A stretch of 51,763 nucleotides of DNA from Bacteroidota bacterium (GCA_038746285.1 JBCDKT010000028.1:1-51763), one strand, 5' to 3'. Shown: positions 32,627 to 42,005, counted from the stretch's first letter. Made by a program: numbers and translations. The notes: generated by a model not told the origin, from the sequence alone.

Positions 32627-34156
32627 TTACTTCGCCTTCGGCATCTTGCTCACCATCGAGAGGTTGATGTCCATCCCCTCGATCTGGAAGTGCGGCATGA
32701 TCGACATCTGGACGCGGTAGAACCCCGGGTTGTCGTCGAGGTCTTGGACGGTCACCTGCCCGCTCCGGAGCGGGTACTTGGCGATCATCTCCTCGGTCGG
32801 GTTCGGCATCTTGGTGACGAGGCCGCTGATCCACTTGTTGAGCTCCTCCTCGATCCGGCCGGCGTCCTTCGTCGCGCCGATGTTCTCGCGCTGGAGCACC
32901 TTGAGGTAGTGCGAGATCCGCGAGCCGAGCATGATGTACGGGAGCCGGGCGTTGATCCGGCTGTTGGCCGTCGCCTCGGGGTCGTCGTAGAGGGTCGGCT
33001 TCTGGGAGGAGTTGGCTGAGAAGAAGCAGGCGAAGTCCTTGCCCTCGTAGATCGAGAGCGGGATGAAGCCGAGGTTGGCGCACTCGAACTCGAGCGTCTC
33101 CGAGATCGGCACCTCGGTCGGGATCTTCATCTGCTTGCCCTTGCCGACGTCGTAGAGGTGGACCGGGAGGTCGGAGACCCTGCCGCCGGACTGCGGGCCG
33201 CGGATCTGGACGCTCCAGCCGTCGCGGACGTAGGCCTCCACCATGTTCGAGGCGAACGAGAACGAGGCGTTGCCCCAGAGGTACTTGTCGTGGTCGGCCC
33301 CGGTGACGTCCTCGTTGTAGTTGAAGTTCTTGACGGGGACCGTGTCCTCGCCGTAGGGCAGGCGGAGCATGAAGCGCGGGAACGTGAGCGCGAGGTAGCG
33401 CGAGTCCGGGCTCTCGCGGAAGGCGTTCCACTTGACGAAGTCGACCGTCTCCATGTGGGCCGAGACGTCGGGGATCTTCTTCCACTCCTCCATCGACTCC
33501 TTGCCGAAGAACTCGTGCCCGACGCTTGCGACGAACGGGCAGAGCGCGGCGGCGGCCACCTGCGAGGCCTGCTGCATCAGCGCGATGTCCTGCGGCGTGT
33601 TCTTGAACTCGTAGTTCGTCACGATCGCGCTGTAGGGGTCCGCGCCGGGCTGGTCGTAGGCGTTCGTGTAGACGTGCCTGTAGAGCGCCGACTGGATTAG
33701 CTCCGGCGCGTCCTCGAACGACTCCAGGAGGTCCTCCTTGGAGCAGTTGACCATCTCGATCCTGACGTTCTTGCGGAAGTCCGTCCGGTCCACGAGGAAC
33801 TTCAGGCTGCGCCACGAGGACTCCACCTCCTGGAACGCCTCGTGGTGCATGATCGCGTCGAGCTGCTCGGAGAGCTTGTGGTCGAGCTGGGCGACCATCG
33901 AGTCGATCAGCTCTTTGTCGACCTTCTCGACCGGCGCTTCGAGGTCGTTCACGGCGTCGACGAAGACGCGGAGCGCGGCGGCGACGACGGCCCCGCGCGG
34001 CTTGTCGGCGTTGGCGGTCACGTCGTCGAACTCACCGACGTTGACGGCACCCTCGGGCGCGGCGACGGCGACCTGCTGGAAGATGGAATCGAGGATGCTG
34101 CCTTGGTCTTCGGTCTCGGCGGCCGCGGCGGCCCCGTCTTGCTGGGTCTCAGCCAT
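32627..34156 (-). CDS. tssC: T6SS sheath large subunit TssC (VipB)
   Basis: 509 residues. The N-terminal helix SILDSIFQQVAV (24-35) is of the type recognised by ClpV. The core has EVESSWRSLKFLVDRTDF, DFVKWNAFRESPDSRYLALTFPRFMLRLPYG (in pieces), KYLWGNASFSFA and ARLPYIMLGSRISHYLK, and it ends PHFQIEGMDINLSMVSKMP. TssC interlocks with TssB to form the contractile sheath. It starts 41 bases after tssB. It clearly differs from the fused paralogue at 14.6-16.4 kb. Confidence 0.97.
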   Translation of the reverse strand: MAETQQDGAAAAAETEDQGSILDSIFQQVAVAAPEGAVNVGEFDDVTANADKPRGAVVAAALRVFVDAVNDLEAPVEKVDKELIDSMVAQLDHKLSEQLDAIMHHEAFQEVESSWRSLKFLVDRTDFRKNVRIEMVNCSKEDLLESFEDAPELIQSALYRHVYTNAYDQPGADPYSAIVTNYEFKNTPQDIALMQQASQVAAAALCPFVASVGHEFFGKESMEEWKKIPDVSAHMETVDFVKWNAFRESPDSRYLALTFPRFMLRLPYGEDTVPVKNFNYNEDVTGADHDKYLWGNASFSFASNMVEAYVRDGWSVQIRGPQSGGRVSDLPVHLYDVGKGKQMKIPTEVPISETLEFECANLGFIPLSIYEGKDFACFFSANSSQKPTLYDDPEATANSRINARLPYIMLGSRISHYLKVLQRENIGATKDAGRIEEELNKWISGLVTKMPNPTEEMIAKYPLRSGQVTVQDLDDNPGFYRVQMSIMPHFQIEGMDINLSMVSKMPKAK

Positions 34157-34197
34157 GAGGATGGGGATCTGGGGTCAGAGGGTCTGGGATCGGGAGT

Positions 34198-34722
34198 CTA
34201 GCCTTCGGCGTCGTCCTCGCCGGCGTCGTCGGTCTGGACGAACTGCTCGAGCTCGGCGGCGAGGCTGGCGAGCGCGGCCTCGTCCTTGACGATGCCTTCG
34301 AGCTGCTTGCGGAAGTCGTTGGCCGAGACGACGCGGTTGCGGAGGTCCTGGAGGAGGTTCCGCATGGCGAGCATCCGGTTGAGCTGCGGTACCTGCTTGG
34401 CGACCTCCTCCGGCGTGAACGACTTCATCGAATCGATGTCGAGCTCGACCTTCATCTCGGCGTCGTCGCTCTCCGAAAGCTCGTCCGGGACCGTGTACTC
34501 GAGCTTTACGTCCATCGACTTGAGGACGTCCTCGAAGTTGTCCTTGTTGAGGTTGATCAGCTCGCGCTCGGCCAGCGGTGTGTCGTCGGGCCGGCCTCGG
34601 TAATCCCCCATCACCATGAGCCGCATCGGGAGTTCGATTTTCTCCTGGGCGTCGCCCTTGTCGACTTCGAGAAAAAGGTTGACGCGGGCGGGGGGTTTTT
34701 CGCGCTGAAAGCTCTGGGCCAT
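34198..34722 (-). CDS. tssB: T6SS sheath small subunit TssB (VipA)
   Basis: 174 residues, the usual TssB length. Motifs are ARVNLFLEVDKGDAQEKIELPMRLMVMGDY (in pieces, 12-41), the ERELINLNKDNFEDVLKSM helix and DSMKSFTPEEVAKQVPQLNRMLAMRN. It pairs with TssC in the sheath. A Bacteroidota-type promoter site lies about 100 bases upstream (34819-34847), so tssB may begin a sub-operon with tssC and hcp. Confidence 0.97.
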   Translation of the reverse strand: MAQSFQREKPPARVNLFLEVDKGDAQEKIELPMRLMVMGDYRGRPDDTPLAERELINLNKDNFEDVLKSMDVKLEYTVPDELSESDDAEMKVELDIDSMKSFTPEEVAKQVPQLNRMLAMRNLLQDLRNRVVSANDFRKQLEGIVKDEAALASLAAELEQFVQTDDAGEDDAEG

Positions 34723-34818
34723 GACGGTCCTCGGTTCGGGGTGATGCAGGGCTGGGCGGCGTGGGCACGGCGAAGCCGGATACCTTGTAAGCCGGAACGC
34801 AAGCCTGCGGGGTTCAGG

Positions 34819-34847
34819 AAGGTAGGGAAAAAAGTTTACAATTCAAG
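34819..34847 (-). promoter_or_regulatory. Promoter-like site upstream of tssB
   Basis: On the minus strand, TTG (34846-34844), 19 bases, then TACCTT (34824-34819), set in an AT-rich patch (TTGTAAACTTTTTT) that stands out in this GC-rich DNA. The architecture equals that of the csp and tagH sites. It falls between the tssA stop and the tssB start. Confidence 0.45.
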
Positions 34848-34870
34848 GGACTAGCGAGCGCGACGCGGGA

Positions 34871-36496
34871 TTAGCCCTGCTTGGCGCTCTGGACGGCGAG
34901 CGCGCGGGCCGGGTCGGCGGCGCAGACCTTCGCGAAGATGCGCTCGGCGGCTTCCTGGAGCGCGGGCTTGTCGGCGGCGGAGGTGGCACGCTGGAGCGCA
35001 GCGTAGCAGCCGTGGAGCGCGGTCCAGACTTCGAGCGCGAGCGCCGGGTCCCACACGTCGAGCCGGTGGGCCGCGATCTCGGCGTCGAGCGCTTCGAGGA
35101 TCGGGCGGGCGACGGCGGGTCGGCCGCCGCGGAGGCAAAGCGAGGCGAGGTAGAACCGGCGGCGGAACCGGTCGCGGCCAGCGGCATCGGTGCCTTCGCC
35201 GAGCAGGGCGAGTGCCGCGTCGAGGTCGCCGGAGGCGAGGTGCGTGCGCGCCTCGGCGTAGGCGTTGTCCACCGCGCTCGCCTCGCCGTCCGTCGCGAGC
35301 ACCGGCTCAGCCGGCTCGCCCCCGCCGAGCGCCGGGCGGATGCGGGTCTCGATCCACTCCTGCGTCGCGGCGTCGGCGAACGGGGTGCCGTCATCGAAAG
35401 TCAGCGACGGCAGCGACGGGAAGCGGCGGACGAGGCCGACCACGTCCTCGACCACACCGTCGCGGGCCGGGGTGAGCGGAGTCCCGAGCGCGTCGAGCGC
35501 CGTGACGACGTAGCGCTGGAGGTCGAGCCAGAACGGCTGCTCGCGGAAGGTCTCTTCGGCCTCGCTCGCGAGATCGGCGAACTGGGCGCGGCTGAGGAGG
35601 CCGTCGAGGTAGTCTTTGCGCTGCTCGACGAACGGCGGAATGCGGGTCCGCCCCTGCTCGGCGGGCGGAGCGGCGAGGAGGCCGCCCCAGTGCAGCGCAC
35701 GGGCGAGCCGGAACGGGGCCGGGTCCGTCTTGTCGTGGTCGTGCAAGAAAGCCGCTGCGGCGGTAATGGCATCGGCTGCGCCGGCCGGACTGCTCAGTTC
35801 GGAGGGGGCGCTCGGTGCTGCGGTCGGCGCGGCGGCTCCGTCGCCCGACGGCGCAGTAGGCTTCGAGGACGGCGCCTTCGGGACGGCGCGGAGCTTGGCC
35901 TCGAGCAGCTTGGTCATCTTGCTGACGACGGGCGCATGCTCGTCCATCCGCTCCATGACGAGGGCCTGGAGCGTCTTGTAGCTGTCGCGGGCACGGGCGA
36001 GCGCTTCTTCGTCGCCGCGCTTCGGCTTCTGGCCTTCGAGCCACTCGTGCGAGCGGTCGATGAGGAGTTGGAGCGCGTTTTTGCGCGCCGCCATGCGCCG
36101 GGGCGGCGGGTAGAGGTCGTCCCAGTACGTCTCGCACAGGAGCCGCGCCACCTCTACGCTCTCGGCGACGCCGGTGGTGCCCGCCGTGCGGACGAGGCCG
36201 ATCCCGAGGAAGGCCGCCGCCGTGAGGTCTTTCGACTGCTCGGTGAGCACCTTCTGGCCGAGCTCTACGATCCGCTCGAAGTCCGCGTCGGCGCTCGCGC
36301 TCTGGAGCTTGTCCACCTCGGCCTTGAGTTGCTGGAAGCTGTCCTCGTACTTCACGTCCTCGCCGACCGGGTTCGCCTCGGAGATCGGCGCGCGGACGGC
36401 CTGGAGGAGCGCCGAGAGGTTCTGCGCTTCGGTGGCGTCGGGCGCTGCGTCAGTCGGCGTCTCCACGGGCGGTACGTTGGGGGGCGTGTCGGGCAT
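34871..36496 (-). CDS. tssA: T6SS protein TssA (ImpA N-terminal domain)
   Basis: 541 residues. The N-terminal ImpA domain (about 30-165) shows LLQAVRAPISEANPVGEDVKYEDSFQQLKAEVDKLQ (in pieces), AAAFLGIGLVRTAG, ETYWDDLYPPPRRMAARKNALQLLIDR (in pieces) and the EWL helix. An Ala/Pro linker (about 215-245) leads to a helical C-terminal half with a VasJ-like PFRLARALHWGGL segment. TssA proteins guide sheath polymerisation at the baseplate or distal end. The acidic and proline-rich leader (1-25) is not a signal peptide. It lies 32 bases after tagF and 148 bases before tssB, with a promoter-like site in that gap. Confidence 0.92.
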   Translation of the reverse strand: MPDTPPNVPPVETPTDAAPDATEAQNLSALLQAVRAPISEANPVGEDVKYEDSFQQLKAEVDKLQSASADADFERIVELGQKVLTEQSKDLTAAAFLGIGLVRTAGTTGVAESVEVARLLCETYWDDLYPPPRRMAARKNALQLLIDRSHEWLEGQKPKRGDEEALARARDSYKTLQALVMERMDEHAPVVSKMTKLLEAKLRAVPKAPSSKPTAPSGDGAAAPTAAPSAPSELSSPAGAADAITAAAAFLHDHDKTDPAPFRLARALHWGGLLAAPPAEQGRTRIPPFVEQRKDYLDGLLSRAQFADLASEAEETFREQPFWLDLQRYVVTALDALGTPLTPARDGVVEDVVGLVRRFPSLPSLTFDDGTPFADAATQEWIETRIRPALGGGEPAEPVLATDGEASAVDNAYAEARTHLASGDLDAALALLGEGTDAAGRDRFRRRFYLASLCLRGGRPAVARPILEALDAEIAAHRLDVWDPALALEVWTALHGCYAALQRATSAADKPALQEAAERIFAKVCAADPARALAVQSAKQG

Positions 36497-36528
36497 GGCG
36501 GAGGGCAGGAGCCGTTGGTTCGGCTCTT

Positions 36529-37473
36529 CTACCTATTGATACGACGAATAAAGTCGAGCAGGGTCATGGCTTCGTGCTCGAGGAGGCTTCCGAGACGAGG
36601 GGGAAGCGCGAGCGCGGCCAGCGCGGCAGGCTCTCCCCGGGCGTCGTCGAGCACGAGCACCCCGTCGGTGAGCGTGGGGCCTGCGGTGAACAGCCCGCGC
36701 GGCGGCGGCACGGGCGCGAGAAGGAGCGTGTTGCTCGCCCCCGGGGACGCCGTCCAGAAGAAGAGCGGCGCGTCCGGCGTAGCTCCCAGCATCTGCCAGC
36801 AGGTCTCGAGCCAGAAGCTCACGTCGAGATCGCCGGTCGCACTGGGGAGCGGCAGCCGGAGCGCAGCCGGCAGGTGGCCGTGCCCGTTGCGCGCTCGGCC
36901 CAGCGCGTCCGTCAGGTTCTTCAGCGTGACGTACTTGCGCCCGTCCTCCGAGTCGCCCCAGGTGCGGGCCCAGAGGTCGCGCGAGGGGGCCTGGCGCAGG
37001 CGGAACTCGTAGTCTACGAGAAACGGTGTGGCGTCGTGGATCGAGCGCAGCGTCTGGAGTCGACCTGCCAGCGTGCCTTCGGCGAGGCGGCCTTCGACGG
37101 CGTCGTCTACGAGCCCGGCGGCCGCGTCGTAGAACGCCCGGTAGCGCGCCGGCCACGACGGGATGCGCCGCCCGTCTACCTGGCGCTTCTCCACCTCGAC
37201 GGCGACGAGGAACGGATAGCGCCGCCCCGTCCGGTCGCGGCTCGGCCGGAACGCGCCAGCGAGGGCGTGCGGGGCACCGGGCATATCGGCAAAGAAGCAG
37301 GCGGTCGTACCCTCTGGAGGGGCCTCGCCCGACACCGACCGCGCCTGCGCTACGTCCCGCTGCACCCACTCGTCGAAGGCTCGCATCGCCCGCCCACCCG
37401 CGTGGTGGCGGACGAAGTCGCCGTGTGTCGGCAGCTTGCCGAAGCACGCTGCGCTAGGAGAAGCAGGCTGCAT
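36529..37473 (-). CDS. tagF: T6SS regulator TagF (ImpM family)
   Basis: 314 residues. The N-terminal ImpM/TagF domain begins ACFGKLPTHGDFVRHH (9-24) with AMRAFDEWVQRDV, and later shows FRPSRDRTGRRYPFLV. The longer C-terminal half (180-300) includes SFWLETCWQMLGATPDAPLFFW. TagF in Pseudomonas blocks T6SS firing after translation, apparently through the FHA protein, upstream of the kinase control. Its presence with kinase, phosphatase and FHA genes in this window supports a threonine-phosphorylation switch. tssM ends 153 bases upstream, and the gap holds the tandem repeat at 37557-37626. Confidence 0.9.
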   Translation of the reverse strand: MQPASPSAACFGKLPTHGDFVRHHAGGRAMRAFDEWVQRDVAQARSVSGEAPPEGTTACFFADMPGAPHALAGAFRPSRDRTGRRYPFLVAVEVEKRQVDGRRIPSWPARYRAFYDAAAGLVDDAVEGRLAEGTLAGRLQTLRSIHDATPFLVDYEFRLRQAPSRDLWARTWGDSEDGRKYVTLKNLTDALGRARNGHGHLPAALRLPLPSATGDLDVSFWLETCWQMLGATPDAPLFFWTASPGASNTLLLAPVPPPRGLFTAGPTLTDGVLVLDDARGEPAALAALALPPRLGSLLEHEAMTLLDFIRRINR

Positions 37474-37529
37474 GGGGTCGGGGGTCAGGTGCCGAGCCCC
37501 AGGAGCCGAAAACCCCGAAGCGCAACAGC

Positions 37530-37626
37530 CTCGTTAACTTGTGCGGCTTTTCTTGTTCTGTCCTCTGTCCTCTGTCCTCTGTCCTCTGTCCTCTGTCCTC
37601 TGTCCTCTGTCCTCTGTCCTCTGTCC
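37530..37626. repeat. Ten TCTGTCC tandem repeats with a 27-base conserved flank
   Basis: TCTGTCC is repeated ten times without interruption from 37557 to 37626, directly against the tssM stop codon. It reads as a purine tract (GGACAGA) on the coding strand. Bases 37530-37556 next to it match 41951-41977 at 24 of 27 positions, and that second copy also adjoins a pyrimidine-rich tandem repeat. Confidence 0.9.
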
Positions 37627-40600
37627 TCAGTTTAGCGTTGCCGGAGGCGAGAAGGCGAAGAACTGCGTAGCGTTGTTGAAGGGGAAGGCGCGGCTGCGCG
37701 TGCTGAGCGTGTAGACCGCCGTGACGACGTATTCGTCGGGCTCCCGGAATGGCCAGCGCACCTCGTACTGCGTCGTCGTGGTGCGTCGCACGTCGGCCTG
37801 CTGGAGGAGCCGGAACCAGGCCCAGTCACCCTCGAACTGCTTGGGACCGAGTTCGCCTCGGTTGGTCGAGACCGAGAGGCGAGCGCCCGACGGGCCGGGC
37901 CACGCGAACGGCGTCGAGGGACGGAACGAGCCCAGGCCGTAGCTGTCCGGGGTTCCGTGGATCAGGACCGAGACCCGGCTGGGGTTCGGCGCGTCGCCGT
38001 CGCGCTCGGGCAGGTCGGCCTGGAGTTCGAACGCGAGTTGGAGTGTGCCTCCGCTGAAGAGTGCCTCGCCGATAGCCTGCGCCCTGCCGAGCGCGGTTTC
38101 GGCCCGCCCGGAGAGACCGATAGACCCGCCGCCCCAGGTACGCGGCCGGCCGTCCTGGGTCAGGTAGGGAGCCAGCACCTCGTCGTAGAACGCGGCGAGC
38201 GTGCCATCGCCGGGCCGGAAGAAGCGCTCGAAGTCGTCGAGCGGGGCATCCTGCCGGCTGTTCGGGTCGAAGGGATAGGTACCGGCGAGCGTGCGCTGGA
38301 ACTCGGCCTGGACCTCAGCGCGCCAGCGCTCGTTGAGGCGGCGCTGCGCCGACCCGAGGATGGTGCCCCACGCGACGTAGACCGGCTCCTCGAAGAGTGT
38401 CCGGCGCACGTCGGCGTCGAGGCGGCGGAGTCCGCCCCGGATCTGGCCGAGCGCGTTGTTCAGACGCCCGCCGTTGTCCCCCACGACGGCCGCGGCAAAC
38501 TCGGCAGCCTGGGCAGGGTCGGCGGCTCCTTCGAGCATGCTGCCCACCTGGCCGAGCGCCTCGAGCGCCCGGTAGAGGCCCTCGCCCGCGCCTCCGCTCT
38601 CGGCCTGGTCCGCCTGTAAGGCATGCAGCCCCACGAACTGCCGCATCACGGGGTGCATGTTCTCGTCGCCGCCGAGCCCGTCGGTGGCGCGGCCGGTCAC
38701 CCTGCGCCGGACTTGGTCGCCCTGCCGGCGCACGGCGTCCGCTATCCCCTGGCCGACCTGCCCGCCCGGCAGGTCGCCGAAGGTCGTCTCGGCCGTAATC
38801 CGGGCCAGCACGTAGATGAGCGGCGAGTCCGTCGTGTTCGAGAGGAAGCTGAGGTAGGTGACGGCCGTCGGCGCATCGCTGAAGGACTGGTAGCGGACGC
38901 TCCGCATGAAGCGCTTCCAGGCTCGCCCGTAGTCCTCGAAGTAGAACTCGTTGAGCCGCGCCAGCATCTCGCCCGCCTGGAGCATGTCCGGCGGCAGCTC
39001 GTCTCCCGAGACGCCCATCACCCAGTCGTCGCGCGAGGGGTCTTCACTCTCGGTCTCGAACGCCTGGCGAGCGAACTCGTCCCAGCCCCGCTGGGTGAAG
39101 AAGCCCGGAACGCGCGGCCCGCCGCCCTCGCCGAGTTGGAACATGGCGTGGAAGCGCGGGGGCACGACCTCGGCGAGGCGGACCGGGGGGAGGACGGCGC
39201 TGCCCTCGCTGCGGAGGCGGTTGTAGACTCCGCGAACGGAGGGCTGCTCGTAGATCAGGTCGCGCGTGCTCAGGACGAGGCCCGCCTCGGGCTCGAAGGG
39301 CGCGACGGCGGCGGCGTCCAGCCCCTCGACGAACGCCGCGAGGTGCCGGTCGATGCCCGCCGGCGCGATAGCCGAGGTGGAGTCCGCGCCGTAGAGCGAG
39401 CCGTAGGTCACGTCGGTCAGGTACTGCTGGAGGAACGCCGCGTTGGCCTCGTCGTCGAGGCGCTGCGCGTCTGAGGTGAGCAGGAGGTACGCCTTGAGGT
39501 CCTCGTAGGCGCTCCGCCGCGCCGACGAGTCGGAGGCGACGCGTCCGAGGCGGTCCCGCAGCGTGGCCAGCGGGTAGGCTTCGACGAACGCCCGTGCCCG
39601 CGCGTGGTAGAGCGCGCGCGCCGGCTCGAGCACGGTCCCGCGCCGGTTGAGGCCGAGCTGAAGCAGCGGCGGGCCGCCGCCGAGGCGGTCGATCTCGTCG
39701 CGGAGCAACGTCATCCGGTCCAGGTTGGCGATGCTCGGGCGGCGGTCGTCCCAGCGGACGAGGGCGGCCTCTGACGCCGCGTCGCGGGCGCGGTCGAGGT
39801 CACTCTTGCTGCGGAAGACCGCCTGCGAGGCTCCGAGGAGGAACAGCACGAGCGCCGCCACCGCCGCCGCCGAGGTCCCGGCGCGGGCCAGCCGCCGCTG
39901 CGTCGCCGCCCGCGAGGTCTGCCGCCCGAGGTACTGGTCGGGGATCACGACCTCGGTGAACACGTCCTTGATGAAGTAGCTCTTGGCCTCGGTCTCCGCG
40001 CCGAGCGGGGTCATCTCCGGCGGGAGGTCGAACTCCGCCTCGATGGCGCGGATGACGTGGTCGATGGGAACGCCTTCCTGGGTACCGCTCGTGAAGTAGA
40101 ACCCGCGAAAGATGGGCGTCTCCTGGTACGGGTTCGGCTGGAACAGGCGGGCGACGAACGGCCCGAGGGCACCGCGCAGCGAGGCGAACTGGAGCGGGAA
40201 GTTGTAGACCAGCTTGCGCTCCTCGCGCTTCATCGCCCGGCGCAGCCGCCGCGAGCGGAAGCCCGAGAGCGCCTCGGCGAGCCGGTCGAACTCCCGCTCG
40301 AAGAGCGCCCGGAAGCCGGCCTCGGGGGCCGCGTCCGGCTCCAGCGTAGCGCCCCAGATCACCTCGCGCTCGCGCCGGTCGAACTCGCCGAAGAACTCGA
40401 CGAAGCCTTGCAGCAGGTCGGTCTTGGTGAAGAGGAGGTAGACCGGGAAGCGGATGCCGAGGTGCCTGATGAGCTCGTCGATCCGCGCGCGGACGGTGTC
40501 GGCGTGGCGCTCTATCTCGGCCGGCGACGCGCCGGCCAGCTCGTCGAGCGCGATGCCGACGAGGACGCCGTTGATGGGGCGCTCCTTGCGGTGCTTCTTG

Positions 40601-41193
40601 AGGATCTCCAGGAACGCGATCCACTCGTCGTTGTCCTCGCGCTCGGTGACGTAGCGGCCCGCCGTGTCGAGGAGAATCGCCTGATCGGTGAAGAACCAGT
40701 CGCAGTCGCGGGTGCCGCCGACGCCGCGCACGCGGTCCGTGCCGACGGGGAAGCTGAGGCCCGAGTTGGCGATCGCCGTCGTCTTGCCCGCGCCGGGCGG
40801 GCCGATGAAGAGGTACCACGGCAGGGCGTAGAGGGCGGCCTTGCCGCCACCGGGCCGCCACCCCTTCTTGCCGAGCTTGGACTGCTTGAGCGTCTCGATG
40901 GCGCGCTCCAGGTCCGCCTGGAGCTGCTCGATCTCGGCCTGCTGGTCCGGCCGGACGTTCTGCTGCTGCGAGGCCGCCTGGGCCATGAGCTGCTGCTCCA
41001 GCCCGCTCGACGCCTGCGCGGCCTTCATCTGCCGCATCATCAGCGCGAGGCCGACGAGCAGCAGCGCGACCGCGAGCGCGAGCCCCGTCACCACGAGCGA
41101 CCACTCCATGACGAGCGCGGCCAGCAGCACCAGCAGCACCACGAGGACCACGCCGAGGCCGATCCAGAATCCTTTGCTCGTCAGCCACGTCAT
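37627..41193 (-). CDS. tssM: T6SS membrane-complex protein TssM (IcmF family)
   Basis: 1188 residues. Two N-terminal membrane segments (about 9-28 and 33-52) are followed by a cytoplasmic NTPase domain with Walker A GPPGAGKTTAIANSGL near 130 and the DTAGRYV stretch. A third membrane segment lies near 435-455 (AAAVAALVLFLLGASQAVF). A large periplasmic domain continues to the end, including IcmF-related DUF1215 and C-terminal beta regions (ARLSVSTNRGELGPKQFEGDWAWFRLLQ in pieces). TssM spans the envelope with TssJ and TssL. Its start overlaps the tssL stop by 4 bases (ATGA). An intact Walker A suggests nucleotide use. Confidence 0.96.
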   Translation of the reverse strand: MTWLTSKGFWIGLGVVLVVLLVLLAALVMEWSLVVTGLALAVALLLVGLALMMRQMKAAQASSGLEQQLMAQAASQQQNVRPDQQAEIEQLQADLERAIETLKQSKLGKKGWRPGGGKAALYALPWYLFIGPPGAGKTTAIANSGLSFPVGTDRVRGVGGTRDCDWFFTDQAILLDTAGRYVTEREDNDEWIAFLEILKKHRKERPINGVLVGIALDELAGASPAEIERHADTVRARIDELIRHLGIRFPVYLLFTKTDLLQGFVEFFGEFDRREREVIWGATLEPDAAPEAGFRALFEREFDRLAEALSGFRSRRLRRAMKREERKLVYNFPLQFASLRGALGPFVARLFQPNPYQETPIFRGFYFTSGTQEGVPIDHVIRAIEAEFDLPPEMTPLGAETEAKSYFIKDVFTEVVIPDQYLGRQTSRAATQRRLARAGTSAAAVAALVLFLLGASQAVFRSKSDLDRARDAASEAALVRWDDRRPSIANLDRMTLLRDEIDRLGGGPPLLQLGLNRRGTVLEPARALYHARARAFVEAYPLATLRDRLGRVASDSSARRSAYEDLKAYLLLTSDAQRLDDEANAAFLQQYLTDVTYGSLYGADSTSAIAPAGIDRHLAAFVEGLDAAAVAPFEPEAGLVLSTRDLIYEQPSVRGVYNRLRSEGSAVLPPVRLAEVVPPRFHAMFQLGEGGGPRVPGFFTQRGWDEFARQAFETESEDPSRDDWVMGVSGDELPPDMLQAGEMLARLNEFYFEDYGRAWKRFMRSVRYQSFSDAPTAVTYLSFLSNTTDSPLIYVLARITAETTFGDLPGGQVGQGIADAVRRQGDQVRRRVTGRATDGLGGDENMHPVMRQFVGLHALQADQAESGGAGEGLYRALEALGQVGSMLEGAADPAQAAEFAAAVVGDNGGRLNNALGQIRGGLRRLDADVRRTLFEEPVYVAWGTILGSAQRRLNERWRAEVQAEFQRTLAGTYPFDPNSRQDAPLDDFERFFRPGDGTLAAFYDEVLAPYLTQDGRPRTWGGGSIGLSGRAETALGRAQAIGEALFSGGTLQLAFELQADLPERDGDAPNPSRVSVLIHGTPDSYGLGSFRPSTPFAWPGPSGARLSVSTNRGELGPKQFEGDWAWFRLLQQADVRRTTTTQYEVRWPFREPDEYVVTAVYTLSTRSRAFPFNNATQFFAFSPPATLN

Positions 41194-41915
41194 GGGGTTG
41201 CCACCGTTTCGATGTCCCGCGCCACCTCGGCAGCGGTGCGGTTCATGTAGACTGTCATGCCGAGGTAGATCACCAGGCTGAGCATGACGACCGCGGTCAC
41301 GACGGCCCAGGTTGGCACCCGGCTGCGGACTTCAGTGGCGACCTGGCCGCGCGGCTGGCCGTGCGGGGCAAGCTGCCCCGGTGCCATGCCCGGCTGGCGT
41401 TCCACCTCACTCTGGACCTCTTCGACGAGCATGCGGAGTTCTTCCTGCCCGTGCAACTGGTACTTCCCCTTGAAGCCCAGCGCCATGCAGAGGTAGTAGA
41501 CCTCCAGCACTTCGGCGTGGAGGCCGGGGTTGGCCCGCATCCCGTCGAGCCGGTCGAAGAACGTCTCGCCCGCGTCGAAGCGGTCGTAGAGTTCGAGCTG
41601 GAGCGGGTTCGAGAGCCACTGGTTCTTCTGGCTCCACCCCGACGAGAGCAGCGTCTCGTCGAGGAAGGCGACGAGGGCGAACTCGGCCTCGCGGATGTCC
41701 TCAGGCGCGAGCCCGGTGCCCTCAGCCTCGCGCCGGGTAGTCTCCAGGAGGTGCTTGATCCGGCGGCGGAGCATCTCGGCATCCCCGTACTCCTGCGTCG
41801 CCCGAAGCTGGAGCGCGAGCGAGAAGCACGGCGCATATACGTCGGCGAGGCGGGCGCTGAAATCGCCGAAGCTGCCGAAGTGCGCGTCGGGCGGAGGGCT
41901 GGCCGTCGTGGGCAT
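41190..41915 (-). CDS. tssL: T6SS membrane-complex protein TssL (DotU/IcmH family)
   Basis: 241 residues. The cytoplasmic DotU domain (about 20-170) has EAEFALVAFLDETLLSSGW, NPLQLELYDRFDAGETFFDRLD and LEVYYLCMALGFKGKYQLHG. One C-terminal membrane segment (about 200-222, AVVTAVVMLSLVIYLGMTVYM) anchors it. There is no OmpA-like peptidoglycan-binding extension, so wall anchoring must come from elsewhere or be absent. It is translationally coupled to tssM. The 90 bases upstream hold the second purine-tract repeat. Confidence 0.95.
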   Translation of the reverse strand: MPTTASPPPDAHFGSFGDFSARLADVYAPCFSLALQLRATQEYGDAEMLRRRIKHLLETTRREAEGTGLAPEDIREAEFALVAFLDETLLSSGWSQKNQWLSNPLQLELYDRFDAGETFFDRLDGMRANPGLHAEVLEVYYLCMALGFKGKYQLHGQEELRMLVEEVQSEVERQPGMAPGQLAPHGQPRGQVATEVRSRVPTWAVVTAVVMLSLVIYLGMTVYMNRTAAEVARDIETVATP

Positions 41916-41950
41916 GGCGGACGGTGGACAGGGGCTCGAAGGGTGACGGT

Positions 41951-42005
41951 CTCGTTAGCTTGTTCGGCTTTACTTGTCTCTCTCCTCTCTCTCCTCTCTC
42001 TCCTC
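41951..42005. repeat. Three 9-bp TCTCTCCTC repeats with the same 27-base flank
   Basis: TCTCTCCTC occurs three times (41979-41987, 41988-41996, 41997-42005), directly against the tssK stop codon. The flank 41951-41977 matches 37530-37556 with three mismatches. As in the other copy, the coding strand shows stop codon, purine tract, then the conserved block, then the next gene. Confidence 0.88.
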
